From an uncultured Eggerthellaceae bacterium (GTDB lineage Bacteria > Actinomycetota > Coriobacteriia > Coriobacteriales > Eggerthellaceae): DNA of 64,000 bases. This document shows, piece by piece, positions 1 to 8,566 of this stretch. The DNA lies in assembly GCA_934648845.1 (NCBI GenBank), contig CAKUFS010000007.1, forward strand, positions 1 to 64,000, given 5' to 3'. The number at the start of each line of letters is the position of its first letter. The stretch's first letter is position 1. The position numbers and the translations under genes were made by a program. Under the pieces are notes generated by a model. The model worked only from the letters and a program-made list of their open reading frames with translations. It was not told the origin of the DNA and made no database searches.

Positions 1-2
1 CC

Positions 3-92
3 AGCATGCTCACGGTGCTGTTCGCGCTGGCCAACGTGGCGATGTGGAGCCGGGCGGGGCGCCCCGAGCTGCCGGCGTGCTCGCCGGCGTAG
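3..92 (+). CDS. C-terminal end of a probable membrane protein (partial)
   Basis: The frame open from the left edge reads about 29 residues to a TAG stop. It begins with a hydrophobic helix (SMLTVLFALANVAMW) followed by a short polar tail, as at the end of an integral membrane protein such as a transporter or polysaccharide-synthesis protein. The family cannot be named from so short a piece. The DNA is much richer in GC than the genes that follow, so the boundary to the accessory patch lies just downstream. The other frames here give only low-complexity Gly/Arg-rich translations and were not preferred. Confidence 0.45.
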   Translation, partial: SMLTVLFALANVAMWSRAGRPELPACSPA

Positions 93-234
93 GCGGAGCC
101 ATGCCCAGATCCGCCCGGGACGCCCCCGATCAGGGCCCGGGCGGACGGGTGCGGCGGGGCCGCCGCCGCACGGCGGCCGGGAATCGCGAAAAAATGGCGG
201 GAAGGCGCATCGGGGAGATAGAAACCTCAGTTAA
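93..234. other. GC-rich non-coding spacer
   Basis: Very GC-rich DNA with short G/C runs and a small hairpin-prone stretch around 150-180 (GGGGCCGCCGCCGCACGGCGGCC-like composition). It may hold the terminator of the upstream gene, although no T-tract is seen. No credible coding region was found. Confidence 0.35.
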
Positions 235-522
235 TCAGCGCTTCCCTAGGGTTACCTCGTATTCCTTTGCCGCCAGCCATGCGGAAGAAGTCGAAGGCGA
301 CTCATCCAATAAGAGTGAAACGCGAATCTGATTTTCGTCGCTGCCGGTCCGTGCGATGGAGAAGAGCTCGGTGTCAGACTTGCACCCAAAAGCCTTGCCG
401 CTTAAGGTGATTTCTTCTCCATGGAAGTATATGGCTGTCTTTCCGATTCGTCTTTCCTTCGAGAGCGCCTCGGCTATGTTCTTCATGCTTGTAGAGTGCT
501 GATTGTTCTCTTCGTCCGTCAT
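235..522 (-). CDS. Small hypothetical protein (95 aa)
   Basis: A 95-residue acidic soluble protein starting MTDEENNQHSTSMKN. The ATG at 522 is preceded at good spacing by a clear Shine-Dalgarno sequence (AAAGGAG, minus strand), which is the main reason to accept it. There is no signal peptide, no membrane segment and no motif I recognise. The centre (YFHGEEITLSGKAFGC) suggests a small beta-rich fold. It lies downstream of the HhH-domain gene on the same strand with a 217-bp gap, so cotranscription is possible but not shown. Base composition is lower in GC than the core genes, in keeping with an acquired segment. Function unknown. Confidence 0.55.
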   Translation of the reverse strand: MTDEENNQHSTSMKNIAEALSKERRIGKTAIYFHGEEITLSGKAFGCKSDTELFSIARTGSDENQIRVSLLLDESPSTSSAWLAAKEYEVTLGKR

Positions 523-739
523 CGTTCGCCACTCCTTTCAGGTCTGTCGGACATCTTAGGGAAGGATGTGGTTCAAAAACGCCCCATGCCATCAACATTT
601 TTGATGCGTGTGCTTAGGGGCGATAGGTACGAGTGGGTTTTCGACGGGGGTCTTGGCCGGCAAGCTCGTTGCGTTCAAGGATGGCACGCGGGTACTCGTG
701 GAAGTAACTCCTTGCGACCTGACCCTTTGCTTGAGCAGG

Positions 740-1447
740 CTATCGGCGCGCCATTTCAGACCAGATTAGATAGTCAATCTCTCTTGTAGTTAACGATGGG
801 TAATCGATTTTGAGCTTCTCGGTCACGTCGTTAAGAAGACTCAGGGCCTCAACCGTATTCGGCTCGTGTCCAATAAAACGAGCCAAGAATCTTAATATAT
901 GACGATCGGGCTTTGCTTCGTCATCCTTTCCGCATAGCATTTTAAGGTACATCAGCGATATGCCGCTACTTTGTCCTTTCACGCTCATGAAGGCGCGATC
1001 GATTGATGGGTTCATTTTATCTCGAAATTCAGCGATGGTTGTAATGCCTTCTTTCGCGAGAGCCTCTGCGCAAAGTTTCGCTGCCTCTGCCTTGAGGATG
1101 CCCCCACGGCTGGATGTGCGTTGTTTATTCGAGACGACCTCTTCTGCAAAACGGGCGGAAGAACCAAGCTCATCGTATACGGCAAGCATATCGATAAGCG
1201 AATGGCGAAATTCCGATTCGTCGCCTTTCTCTCGGTATTTAGGGATACCTAAGTAGTCACAATAGCGAGTTACGGTATTTTGGGTTGATCTGTAGGTAAC
1301 CCCAATGGAAAAGATTGCATCGAGTAAGCAGAGCGGCAGGCATGAATAGCGATACTCGTCTGGAAGTATTTCTGTTTCGTCAAGAGCGTAGTTGTCCTCC
1401 AGATAACGCGCCACATCGCTGCTTATTTGACGCTCATTTTCGATCAT
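740..1447 (-). CDS. Helix-hairpin-helix (endonuclease III-like) hypothetical protein
   Basis: A 235-residue soluble protein. Around residues 155-190 the stretch MSVKGQSSGISLMYLKMLCG followed by KPDRHILRFLARF resembles the helix-hairpin-helix and following helix of the HhH-GPD DNA glycosylase superfamily, where a K-G-x-G turn precedes a D-x-H-x-x-R-F-L segment. The catalytic Lys and the C-terminal Fe-S cysteines of true endonuclease III are not evident, so it may be a DNA-binding relative without glycosylase activity. The start is supported by a purine-rich site (GAGAGGGG) before the ATG. The N-terminal half (residues 1-140) is all-helical with no recognised domain. The assignment is inference from a local motif only. 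Confidence 0.5.
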   Translation of the reverse strand: MIENERQISSDVARYLEDNYALDETEILPDEYRYSCLPLCLLDAIFSIGVTYRSTQNTVTRYCDYLGIPKYREKGDESEFRHSLIDMLAVYDELGSSARFAEEVVSNKQRTSSRGGILKAEAAKLCAEALAKEGITTIAEFRDKMNPSIDRAFMSVKGQSSGISLMYLKMLCGKDDEAKPDRHILRFLARFIGHEPNTVEALSLLNDVTEKLKIDYPSLTTREIDYLIWSEMARR

Positions 1448-1526
1448 TGCTTATTCCCCTCTCTATTGCTGAGTTGATGCAATTATTGCACAATGTCGTT
1501 GGCTTGCTTACGTCTTTGAATCTACC

Positions 1527-1700
1527 TTATGATGCCTTGAAGTTGTAGATCGGCCCCCATGACATCAATGATATACACCGCATCGGCGATGGGGCCGATG
1601 ATGTCCTCGATGGGCTTGTATAGGCACCCGGCGCTTCGTCGATGGTCCGATCGTTCGCCAAGGTCGAGTAGGCATCTTCCGTGACAGCCCTATAGCCCTT
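1527..1700 (-). pseudogene. rtcB: Remnant of the RtcB RNA ligase C-terminus, frameshifted
   Basis: Read on the minus strand in three successive frames, this DNA gives TEDAYSTLANDRTIDEAPGAY, then KPIEDIIGPIADAVYIIDVM, then GPIYNFKAS and a TAA stop. This matches the end of RtcB-type RNA ligases (DEAPxAYK...YNFKA). Two single-base shifts, near 1624 (after DEAPGAY) and in the G run near 1555-1560, break the frame, and only about 58 codons remain. It is therefore a decayed 3' fragment, not a gene. The rest of rtcB is absent: upstream on the minus strand lies the 5' side of the divergently oriented protease gene. It probably marks a deletion or insertion scar. Confidence 0.7.
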
Positions 1701-1775
1701 CATTCATGATTCGCATCACCATGCGACATATTCGTCCCATCTTCCTCGGTATATTGCCTTCCATCGCAGGTAATC

Positions 1776-1782
1776 AAGGAGG
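1776..1782 (+). promoter_or_regulatory. Shine-Dalgarno sequence fixing the protease start
   Basis: AAGGAGG lies 7 bases before the ATG at 1790. It decides against a longer in-frame start at 1706, whose extra 28 residues look non-coding. Confidence 0.75.
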
Positions 1783-1789
1783 TAGAAAG

Positions 1790-3076
1790 ATGAGTGCGTT
1801 CGACAAGATTATTGGATACAAGCAGGTCAAACATGAGTTGGCGCAAATTGCGGACACATTGAAAAACGAGGAGGTTTACAAGGCTCTGGGCGTTTCGTCG
1901 CCGCGGGGCTTGCTTCTGCACGGGGTGCCGGGCGTGGGCAAATCTTTGATGGCTCAATGCCTTATCGAGGAAAGTGGGCGACAGGCGTTTGTTTGCCGCA
2001 AGACGGAACCGGACGGCAAGTTTGTTGACACGATCAGGAAAACTTTCGAGTCCGCTGAGGCTGCGGCTCCATCCATCGTCTACCTTGACGACATGGACAA
2101 GTTCGCGAACGACGACAAGTTCCATCGCAACTCCGAGGGGTACGTCACGGTGCAATCATGCATTGACGAGCTTAGCGGAAAAGAGGTGTTTGTGCTGGCT
2201 ACCGTTAACGAGATGCTCTGTCTTCCGGATTCGCTCACTAGGGCGGGGCGATTTGATCGAGTTATCAAGGTCGATGTGCCAGAAGGGGACGATGCCGTTG
2301 AAATCATTGAACACTATCTGAAGGGCAAGAGGATCGCGTCTAACCTTGATGCGAAAGCAATCGCGGATATCCTTGAGGGCAGATCGTGCGCAACGCTTGA
2401 AACGGTTATCAACGAAGCGGGTCTAATCGCGGGATACAAGCGCAAGGAATGCGTGACAATGGAAGAAGTTGTCAAAGCTTGCCTTGACGTTGTGTTTCGC
2501 GCTGATGGTGCTGCGGCAGATGCTGGCACAATCGACGTGACTCGACCAGGCAACGACTCTAGAGTTGCGTGGCACGAGGCGGGCCATGTAGTTGTCAACG
2601 AGGTCGTGCGGCCTGGCAGCGTTGCGCTCGCTTCCGCTCGATGGCGATCGTCCCGTTGCGGTGGGTTTGTGCACACGGCTCGTTCTGAAGACATCGATCC
2701 GGTGGTTTCCATGCAAGAGCATCTTGCCGGGGCGCTTGGCGGGCGCGCTGCTGTCGATCTTGAGTTCGGAATCGTAGACGCGGGCGCGCAAAATGATCTG
2801 CAACAGGCGTTCAATCTGGCGCAACAGCTTCTTTGCGACTTGTGCTACGGTGGTTTCTCGATGTACGAGGACGAAAGCGACGAGCAAAAAAGGTACGTGG
2901 AGGTTGCCACTACCGCCTTAGTGGAGAACTTCTATCGAAAAGTAAAAGAAGCGCTTTGTAAGAATCGAGAGTTCCTGGAGAAGATCGTGGTGGCGCTGGC
3001 AGAGAGGGATGTGCTGCTGGCGTCTGATATAGCCGCGATAAAGGAGGGCTGCCGCATCGTCGAGATGACTTTATAG
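1790..3076 (+). CDS. Soluble FtsH-like AAA+ zinc metalloprotease
   Basis: A 428-residue protein with the FtsH order of domains but no N-terminal membrane segments. The AAA+ module (residues about 5-220) has Walker A GVPGVGKS, Walker B IVYLDDMD and a second-region-of-homology arginine motif (LTRAGRFDR). It is followed by an M41-type peptidase domain with the zinc motif HEAGH and the downstream Asp ligand in AQNDLQQA. Known M41 enzymes unfold and degrade proteins using ATP. All catalytic residues are present, so activity is expected, but in the cytosol. True FtsH is 600-700 residues with two transmembrane helices, so this is a stand-alone lineage. It sits alone between the rtcB remnant and dnaE. 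Its substrate is unknown. Confidence 0.85.
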   Translation: MSAFDKIIGYKQVKHELAQIADTLKNEEVYKALGVSSPRGLLLHGVPGVGKSLMAQCLIEESGRQAFVCRKTEPDGKFVDTIRKTFESAEAAAPSIVYLDDMDKFANDDKFHRNSEGYVTVQSCIDELSGKEVFVLATVNEMLCLPDSLTRAGRFDRVIKVDVPEGDDAVEIIEHYLKGKRIASNLDAKAIADILEGRSCATLETVINEAGLIAGYKRKECVTMEEVVKACLDVVFRADGAAADAGTIDVTRPGNDSRVAWHEAGHVVVNEVVRPGSVALASARWRSSRCGGFVHTARSEDIDPVVSMQEHLAGALGGRAAVDLEFGIVDAGAQNDLQQAFNLAQQLLCDLCYGGFSMYEDESDEQKRYVEVATTALVENFYRKVKEALCKNREFLEKIVVALAERDVLLASDIAAIKEGCRIVEMTL

Positions 3077-3082
3077 GATGTT

Positions 3083-3135
3083 CACTTCCGATTCATATGC
3101 ATTAACGGAAGTGAATCTTAATACACTTCCGTTAA
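3083..3135. promoter_or_regulatory. Palindromic operator-like or terminator-like site
   Basis: The box CACTTCCG or its complement occurs three times (3083-3090, 3106-3113, 3124-3131). The last two form a perfect 12-bp inverted repeat (TTAACGGAAGTG / CACTTCCGTTAA, 3102-3113 and 3124-3135) with a 10-base spacer, followed at once by TTGACA (3137-3142). It may be an operator for a promoter reading towards dnaE, or a terminator of the protease transcript. No strong T-tract follows the stem, which favours an operator. Confidence 0.5.
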
Positions 3136-3247
3136 GTTGACAATTGGGGCATTGAATCGTGTGAGCCTTTCGGCGACGTGCGAGCCGTTTCCTTCTTCTT
3201 TTTTCTTAAAAACCATCGTTTGTTCGATAGGGCTTGCGCAGCAATGC

Positions 3248-3256
3248 TGGTATGAT
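3248..3256 (+). promoter_or_regulatory. Possible extended -10 promoter for dnaE
   Basis: TGGTATGAT has the form of an extended -10 element about 85 bases before the dnaE ATG. No good -35 box is seen at the usual distance. Confidence 0.35.
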
Positions 3257-3337
3257 TAGGAGTCTGCAAACTAGGCCCGTTGCCGTGCGAAAACAGCGGC
3301 GGGATACTTCGGATTTTTTCATTTCAAGGACGGTTTC

Positions 3338-6300
3338 ATGGCATTTGTTCACCTGCACAATCACACCGAATACTCGTTGCTTGACGGTGCAACGCACATC
3401 AAAGATATGGTTCGACGCGCCGCTGACCTGGGAATGCCCGCCGTGGCAATATCCGACCACGGCGTAATGTCGGGCGTGCCCGAACTGTGCGACGCCTGTG
3501 CGGCCGTTGAAAAAGAGACGGGCAAGAAAGTCAAGCCCATCTATGGCTGCGAAGTGTACTTCACGACTGACGACGAGCTTCGCCGCGATGGCAAGCCCGC
3601 GTTGTACCACTTGCTGCTGCTCGCCAAAAACAACGAGGGCTACGTGAACCTGATGAAGTTGGTTTCCGAATCCCACGTTGACAACTTCTACTACAAGCCG
3701 CGCACAACGTTTGCCATGCTGCAGAAATACGGCAAGGGCATCATCGGTTCGAGCGCTTGTATCGCGGGTCTTGTCCCTAAGCTTCTGGATGACCGCCGCT
3801 TTGACGAAGCGCTGGAGTGGGCCAAGAAATTCGCGTCCGCTTTCGAGCCGGGCGATTTCTACATTGAGCTTCAGGACCAGGGCCTTACAACCGATGGCGG
3901 CATCACGCAGCACGACTTGAACGTGCAGCTTACGGAAATCGCAAAGCTGTGCGGCTTGAAAACCATCGCAACGAACGACTTCCACTACCTTTTGAAGGAA
4001 GACGCACGCGCGCAAGACGTCATGCTGTGCATCGGCACGGGTTCTACGTTCGACGACCCCAAGCGCATGAAGTTCTCGAACGACCAGTTCTACATGAAAA
4101 CCGAAGAAGAAATGCGCGAGGCGCTGAAGGACTTCCCCGAGGCCTGCGATAATACCGTTGAGCTCGCGGAGAAAATCGACGTCGTCCTTGACCGCACGCA
4201 GATCCTTCCTCGTTTCCCCTTGCCTGAAGGCGAGACGGAAGTCAGCTACTTCCGCAAGCAAATCGAGAAAGGCCTGAAGGAGCGCTATGGCGACCCGGTG
4301 CCTGAAAACGTGTGGAAGCAGTATGAATACGAAGCGGGCATTATTATCCAGCAGGGATTCCCGGCGTACTTCCTGATTGTGCAGGAGTATATCTCGTGGG
4401 CGCGCAGCCAAGGCATTGGCGTTGGCCCTGGTCGTGGCTCTGCGGCAGGTGCCGTTGTCGCGTATGCCATGGGCATTACCGACTTGGACCCCATTCCCAA
4501 CGGCCTGATGTTCGAACGCTTCCTTTCCCCGGAACGCGTGGAAATGCCCGATATCGACGTTGACTTCGAAGATGAACGTCGTCAGGAAGTTATCGACCAC
4601 ATCAAGGAAGTCTACGGCGAAGACCATGTTGCCGGCGTTATCACGTTTGGCAAGCTGCAGGCGAAAAACGCCGTGCGCGATGCTGCGCGCGTGCTGGGGT
4701 ATCCGTATGCGGTGGGTGACAAGGTTGCCAAGCTTATTGGTGATGAGCTGGGCATTACCATTGACAAGGCGCTGGAGACGAACCCCGACTTCAAGAAAGA
4801 ATACGAAAACGACCCCGAGGTGAAGGCGGTTGTTGATGACGCGCGCGCCATTGAAGGGCATGTGCGCGGCGAAGGCGTGCATGCCTGTGCAACCATCATT
4901 TGCCGCGACCCTATGACCGACCACGTGCCGGTAAAGCGCGACACCAAGGGCGGCGGCATTATCACGCAGTACGACGGTCACTACACGCCTGAACTGGGCC
5001 TTTTGAAAATGGACTTCTTGGGTCTGCGTACGTTGGGCGTTCTTTCCCGCGCGTGCCGCAACGTGAACGAACGATACGGCCTGAATCTGGTTGCCGAAAA
5101 GATTCCGACCGAGGGCGACGAAGAATCCTACGCACTTATGCGCAGCGGCAACATGGATGGCCTGTTTCAGGTTGAAGGCGCGCTGTACGTGAGCCTGTTC
5201 AGCCGCCTTCCCCCGCGCCGCTTCTCCGATATTGTTGCCTCCATTGCGTTGAACCGTCCGGGCCCTTTGGAATCCGGCATGGTTGAGGACTACATTAAGG
5301 TTGCGAGCGGTAAAACCGAGGTCCATTACTACGATGAGCGCTTGAAGCCCATTTTGGAAGAAACGTACGGCACCATGGTCTACCAAGAACAGATCATGCA
5401 GGTTTCCATGGTCATGAGCGGCTTTTCTGCAGGTCGTTCCGATGTTTTGCGTAAGGCAATGGGTAAGAAAAAGCTCGACGTCATGCGTCAGCTGAAGGAA
5501 GAATGGAATACGGGCGCCGTTGCAAACGGCTACAAGCTGGAAATTGCCGAGCAGATTTGGAACGACGCCGAGAAGTTCGCTAAGTACGCGTTCAACAAGT
5601 CGCACTCGGCTGCGTACGCCATTTTGGTTATGCGCACGGCGTACTTGAAGGCACATTATCCGAACGAGTTCATGGCGGCTGTTCTTTCCAGTTACATGGG
5701 CAACACGGACCGTCTGATTCGCTACATTGCCAGCTGCAACCATAACGGCACGCCGGTTTTGCCGCCGGATGTGAACCAGTCGAACGAGGAATTTACCCCT
5801 GTTGACGAGGGCATTCGTTTCGGCTTGGTAGGCGTGCGCGGCGTGGGCCGCAACGTGGCGGAAGCAATTGTTGCGGAGCGCAAGGCGAACGGCCCGTATA
5901 GCTCGCTGCACGATTTTGTGAATCGCTTGGACTCGAAGTGCTATAACCGCAAGACGCTTGAAGCCCTGATCAAAGGCGGCGCGTTCGACTCGACGGGCTA
6001 CACGCGCAAGCAACTGATGAGCTTTGTTGATGACACGAACCTGCTGGAAAACGCTGCGAAACGTCAGCGCGACCGTGATGCGGGCCAGGTTTCCATGTTC
6101 GATATGTTTGGCGAAGACGAAGAATCCGGTTTCGAAGAGGAAGTTCCGCCTCCCGATGGCATTGAGTGGGATAAGCGCACGAAGCTTGCCTTCGAGAAAG
6201 AGATCATGAAGATCTACGTTTCGGAGCACCCGTTGCAACCGTACGAGCGCATGCTGGCGCGCATGTCGAAATTCACCATGGGTGAGCTTTCCGAGCGCAC

Positions 6301-6799
6301 GAAGGAAATCCGCAACGGCGATTTCGTGGGCATGGTGAGCGGCGTAACCACGAAGCTGACGAAGACGGGCAACCGCATGGCAACGTTCACGCTTGAGGAT
6401 ACCTCCGGTTCCATGGAGTGCATTTGCTTCAAGTACAGCGATTTCGCCGATGCTATTGTGGAAGATGCTGTGGTGAAGATAAAAGGCAAGTTCGAGTGCG
6501 GCGATCGCGGTAGCCAGATTATCGCGTACGAAGTTGAAACAATTGAACTGGGCGATGAGCAGGCAAAACCGTTGCACATGCAGATCAGCGTGTATTCAAA
6601 TGAGTACAACCTGGATGTTTCCATGAAGCTTACGGCGCTTTTGAAGCAGTTCCCGGGAAGCGATGGCGTGTCGCTTCTGTATACGCAGGGCGATGGACGC
6701 CGATTCCGCGCGGAGCTGCCGGTTCATGTGGATGCTACGTCGCGCGTGTTGGCGCTGGAGCTTTCGCGCTTGTTCGGAAGAGACGTGCTTCATGGGTAG
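3338..6799 (+). CDS. dnaE: DNA polymerase III alpha subunit (DnaE)
   Basis: A 1153-residue replicative polymerase subunit. It starts with a PHP domain (FVHLHNHTEYSLLDG, residues 3-17). The polymerase core has GRGSAAGA near residue 365 and the catalytic aspartates in PDIDVDF near residue 402. KSHSAAYA lies near residue 753, a helix-hairpin-helix region near 810-860, and an OB-fold near residues 990-1090 (VGMVSGVTTKLTKTGNRMATF). Length and order fit the DnaE1 family, which makes chromosomal DNA in the replisome with the tau/gamma clamp loader (dnaX at the other end of this window). truA follows directly. A long open frame on the opposite strand is only a codon-bias shadow. Confidence 0.97.
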   Translation: MAFVHLHNHTEYSLLDGATHIKDMVRRAADLGMPAVAISDHGVMSGVPELCDACAAVEKETGKKVKPIYGCEVYFTTDDELRRDGKPALYHLLLLAKNNEGYVNLMKLVSESHVDNFYYKPRTTFAMLQKYGKGIIGSSACIAGLVPKLLDDRRFDEALEWAKKFASAFEPGDFYIELQDQGLTTDGGITQHDLNVQLTEIAKLCGLKTIATNDFHYLLKEDARAQDVMLCIGTGSTFDDPKRMKFSNDQFYMKTEEEMREALKDFPEACDNTVELAEKIDVVLDRTQILPRFPLPEGETEVSYFRKQIEKGLKERYGDPVPENVWKQYEYEAGIIIQQGFPAYFLIVQEYISWARSQGIGVGPGRGSAAGAVVAYAMGITDLDPIPNGLMFERFLSPERVEMPDIDVDFEDERRQEVIDHIKEVYGEDHVAGVITFGKLQAKNAVRDAARVLGYPYAVGDKVAKLIGDELGITIDKALETNPDFKKEYENDPEVKAVVDDARAIEGHVRGEGVHACATIICRDPMTDHVPVKRDTKGGGIITQYDGHYTPELGLLKMDFLGLRTLGVLSRACRNVNERYGLNLVAEKIPTEGDEESYALMRSGNMDGLFQVEGALYVSLFSRLPPRRFSDIVASIALNRPGPLESGMVEDYIKVASGKTEVHYYDERLKPILEETYGTMVYQEQIMQVSMVMSGFSAGRSDVLRKAMGKKKLDVMRQLKEEWNTGAVANGYKLEIAEQIWNDAEKFAKYAFNKSHSAAYAILVMRTAYLKAHYPNEFMAAVLSSYMGNTDRLIRYIASCNHNGTPVLPPDVNQSNEEFTPVDEGIRFGLVGVRGVGRNVAEAIVAERKANGPYSSLHDFVNRLDSKCYNRKTLEALIKGGAFDSTGYTRKQLMSFVDDTNLLENAAKRQRDRDAGQVSMFDMFGEDEESGFEEEVPPPDGIEWDKRTKLAFEKEIMKIYVSEHPLQPYERMLARMSKFTMGELSERTKEIRNGDFVGMVSGVTTKLTKTGNRMATFTLEDTSGSMECICFKYSDFADAIVEDAVVKIKGKFECGDRGSQIIAYEVETIELGDEQAKPLHMQISVYSNEYNLDVSMKLTALLKQFPGSDGVSLLYTQGDGRRFRAELPVHVDATSRVLALELSRLFGRDVLHG

Positions 6800-6815
6800 T
6801 TGCGCGGGAAAAGAT

Positions 6816-7811
6816 ATGGCGGCGCTTGCGGGTGTGGCTGTGGAAGTTGCGGGTGCGGCGGGTGCTGCCGTGTCGGTTGCGGGTGCGGCGGATGTTGGTG
6901 CTGTGCCGGGCGTGTCGGGCACTGGTGTGGCTACGGCGGAGGCGCCTGGCGCGATGCTCGCGGACGAGCCGCTGCGCACGTACGCCTTGACGCTCGGGTA
7001 CAACGGTGCGCCCTTCGCGGGATTCGCACGGCAGCCGGGTCAGCTTACGGTGCAGGGGAACGTCGAAGAGGCGCTTTCGCTGCTGTTCAAGCAGTCTGTT
7101 TTGACGGTTTGCGCAGGTAGAACTGATGCTGGCGTTCATGCGCGTGCGCAAGTCGTGTCGTTTTCGGTTCCCGTTGCGGCGGTCAGGGGAAGGTCGCAGC
7201 GCACGTTGCTGCGCTCGCTGAACGCTTTGACGCATGAGCATATTGTTGTGAAAAGCATCGAGGAGCGCTCCGATGGCTTTTCGGCTCGTTTTGATGCCGT
7301 GTCGCGAGAGTATCACTATCATATCTGCATTGACTCCGTTCCGCCGCTCTTCATGCGCGACTACAGCTGGCATATTTCCAAGCCGCTGAATGTTGCAGCC
7401 ATGCAGCAAGCAGCACATCTTTTGGAAGGCGAACACGACTTCAAGTCGTTTTGTCTGGCTGCTTCCGTAAAGGATAAAACGACTCATCGTTATGTGGAAA
7501 AAGTGCAGGTAGAGCCCGTGCAGGTGATGGGCGAGAACCTGCTGATAATCACCGTGAAGGGCAATGCGTTTTTGCATTCCATGGTTCGAACGATGGTAGG
7601 CACGCTCGTGAAAGTGGGTACGGGGCATCGTGAGCCGGAGTGGATCAATCGCGTTTTAGCGGCATGCGATCGCAGCGCGGCGGGCGAAACGGCTCCCGCA
7701 TGCGGCCTGGTGTTTTGGTCAGTTGACTACGAAGGCGAACGCTGTCCCTATGCTCCCGTTGTTGATTCAGCGGGTGCCGCGAAAGCAGTTCGGGGGCAGG
7801 AGGTGCTATGA
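6816..7811 (+). CDS. truA: tRNA pseudouridine(38-40) synthase TruA
   Basis: Makes pseudouridine at positions 38-40 of the tRNA anticodon arm. The catalytic motif GRTDAGVHA lies about 100 residues in, and the conserved FHYHI-like (REYHYHICID) and FLHSMVRTMVGTL segments are present. Conserved sequence begins only at LRTYALTLGYNG. The 45 or so residues before it are an Ala/Gly/Val low-complexity stretch coded by GC-rich repetitive DNA. Starts at 6792 (overlapping the dnaE stop), 6816 or 6954 are all in frame. I chose 6816 because GGGAAAAG precedes it, but 6954 would give the normal family length of about 285 residues. The gene overlaps the next by 4 bases (ATGA). Confidence 0.88.
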   Translation: MAALAGVAVEVAGAAGAAVSVAGAADVGAVPGVSGTGVATAEAPGAMLADEPLRTYALTLGYNGAPFAGFARQPGQLTVQGNVEEALSLLFKQSVLTVCAGRTDAGVHARAQVVSFSVPVAAVRGRSQRTLLRSLNALTHEHIVVKSIEERSDGFSARFDAVSREYHYHICIDSVPPLFMRDYSWHISKPLNVAAMQQAAHLLEGEHDFKSFCLAASVKDKTTHRYVEKVQVEPVQVMGENLLIITVKGNAFLHSMVRTMVGTLVKVGTGHREPEWINRVLAACDRSAAGETAPACGLVFWSVDYEGERCPYAPVVDSAGAAKAVRGQEVL

Positions 7812-8518
7812 AGCTGACGAATTCTTTTCGCGATGCCGCCCAAATACGACAGGCACGTGGGCTTGACGCGTTTCGTAGCCGCGAGGAAGAAGAGAACTTG
7901 CGCGCGTGGGAGCGCGTGGTAGAAATTGCCGATGAGCTGGGTAAATGCGATGATTCTGCGGCTGTGCGCGCCATGAAGGAGCTACAGGAGTTAGCTCACA
8001 AAAGGCTCTCTTTTGCCGACGAGCTCGGTTTTTCCGAGCAAGAAATGGAGTCGTGTGAAACGGCATCGGGCATGATTGTGGCGTCAGGGGGCGTTGCGTC
8101 TACATCCGAGGGCTCGAGCTTGGCTGCAAGTGCTACCTGCGCTGTGGGTGCTGATTGCGCGGCAACGTCGGTGAGCTTTTCTGCTGCGGCTCTTGATGAT
8201 GCGGAGATGTTTGATGGCGATGAACTGGAGGAAGTTGTATTGCCTTCGAGTTTAAGGGCAGCGGATGACTGCGTTGCTGCTAGTGGGGAAGTATTGGCTC
8301 CTGTTGCTGATGCGTGCGCCGCGGGAAGAGTCGCTGGTCCCGCCGCGACGGGTGCTGCTGGCAACGAGATTCCCGAGCTGCTTGGCGTGCCGGCACGACC
8401 TGCCCCTGCCGAGGTTGCAACGTTCAAGCATCTTTGCGCGGGTCGCGATGGCAAGCTCTGTCTTTTCGAAGACGCCGACGGTCACCTTGTAGCTGTGCGC
8501 GCTTCCCGCCTTGCTTAA
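7808..8518 (+). CDS. Hypothetical protein, translationally coupled to truA
   Basis: A 236-residue acidic protein that I do not recognise. The ATG overlaps the truA stop in an ATGA junction and is preceded by GGAGG, so translation is likely coupled to truA. Residues 1-80 are charged and helical (RSREEEENLRAWERVVEIADELG), residues 85-190 are an Ala/Ser/Asp-rich low-complexity linker, and residues 195-236 look folded (FKHLCAGRDGKLCLFEDADGHLVAVRASRLA), perhaps a small beta-hairpin domain. There is no signal peptide or membrane segment. The gene ends within the left arm of the 33-nt palindrome. Function unknown. Confidence 0.7.
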   Translation: MKLTNSFRDAAQIRQARGLDAFRSREEEENLRAWERVVEIADELGKCDDSAAVRAMKELQELAHKRLSFADELGFSEQEMESCETASGMIVASGGVASTSEGSSLAASATCAVGADCAATSVSFSAAALDDAEMFDGDELEEVVLPSSLRAADDCVAASGEVLAPVADACAAGRVAGPAATGAAGNEIPELLGVPARPAPAEVATFKHLCAGRDGKLCLFEDADGHLVAVRASRLA

Positions 8519-8549
8519 TGTTAAAAAGTGACGGGGTCTTTTTAACATT
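8517..8549. repeat. 33-nt palindromic repeat, copy 1
   Basis: Perfect 12-bp arms (AATGTTAAAAAG / CTTTTTAACATT) around the loop TGACGGGGT. Almost the same sequence recurs at 14712-14744 and 53484-53513. The T-rich right arm and position just after a gene suit a bidirectional terminator, but its repeated, conserved loop suggests a mobile or structured repeat. Confidence 0.85.
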
Positions 8550-8566
8550 TCGGTCGATTTAAAAGT

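Noticed and set aside
374..598. 74-codon minus-strand frame overlapping the small hypothetical gene
   Set aside because: The overlapping 95-codon frame has a strong Shine-Dalgarno at the right distance; this one has none.
3206..6577. 1123-codon open frame on the minus strand, opposite dnaE
   Set aside because: It is a shadow of dnaE codon bias. The translation is His/Arg/Ala/Val-rich, matches no family, and lacks a start signal.
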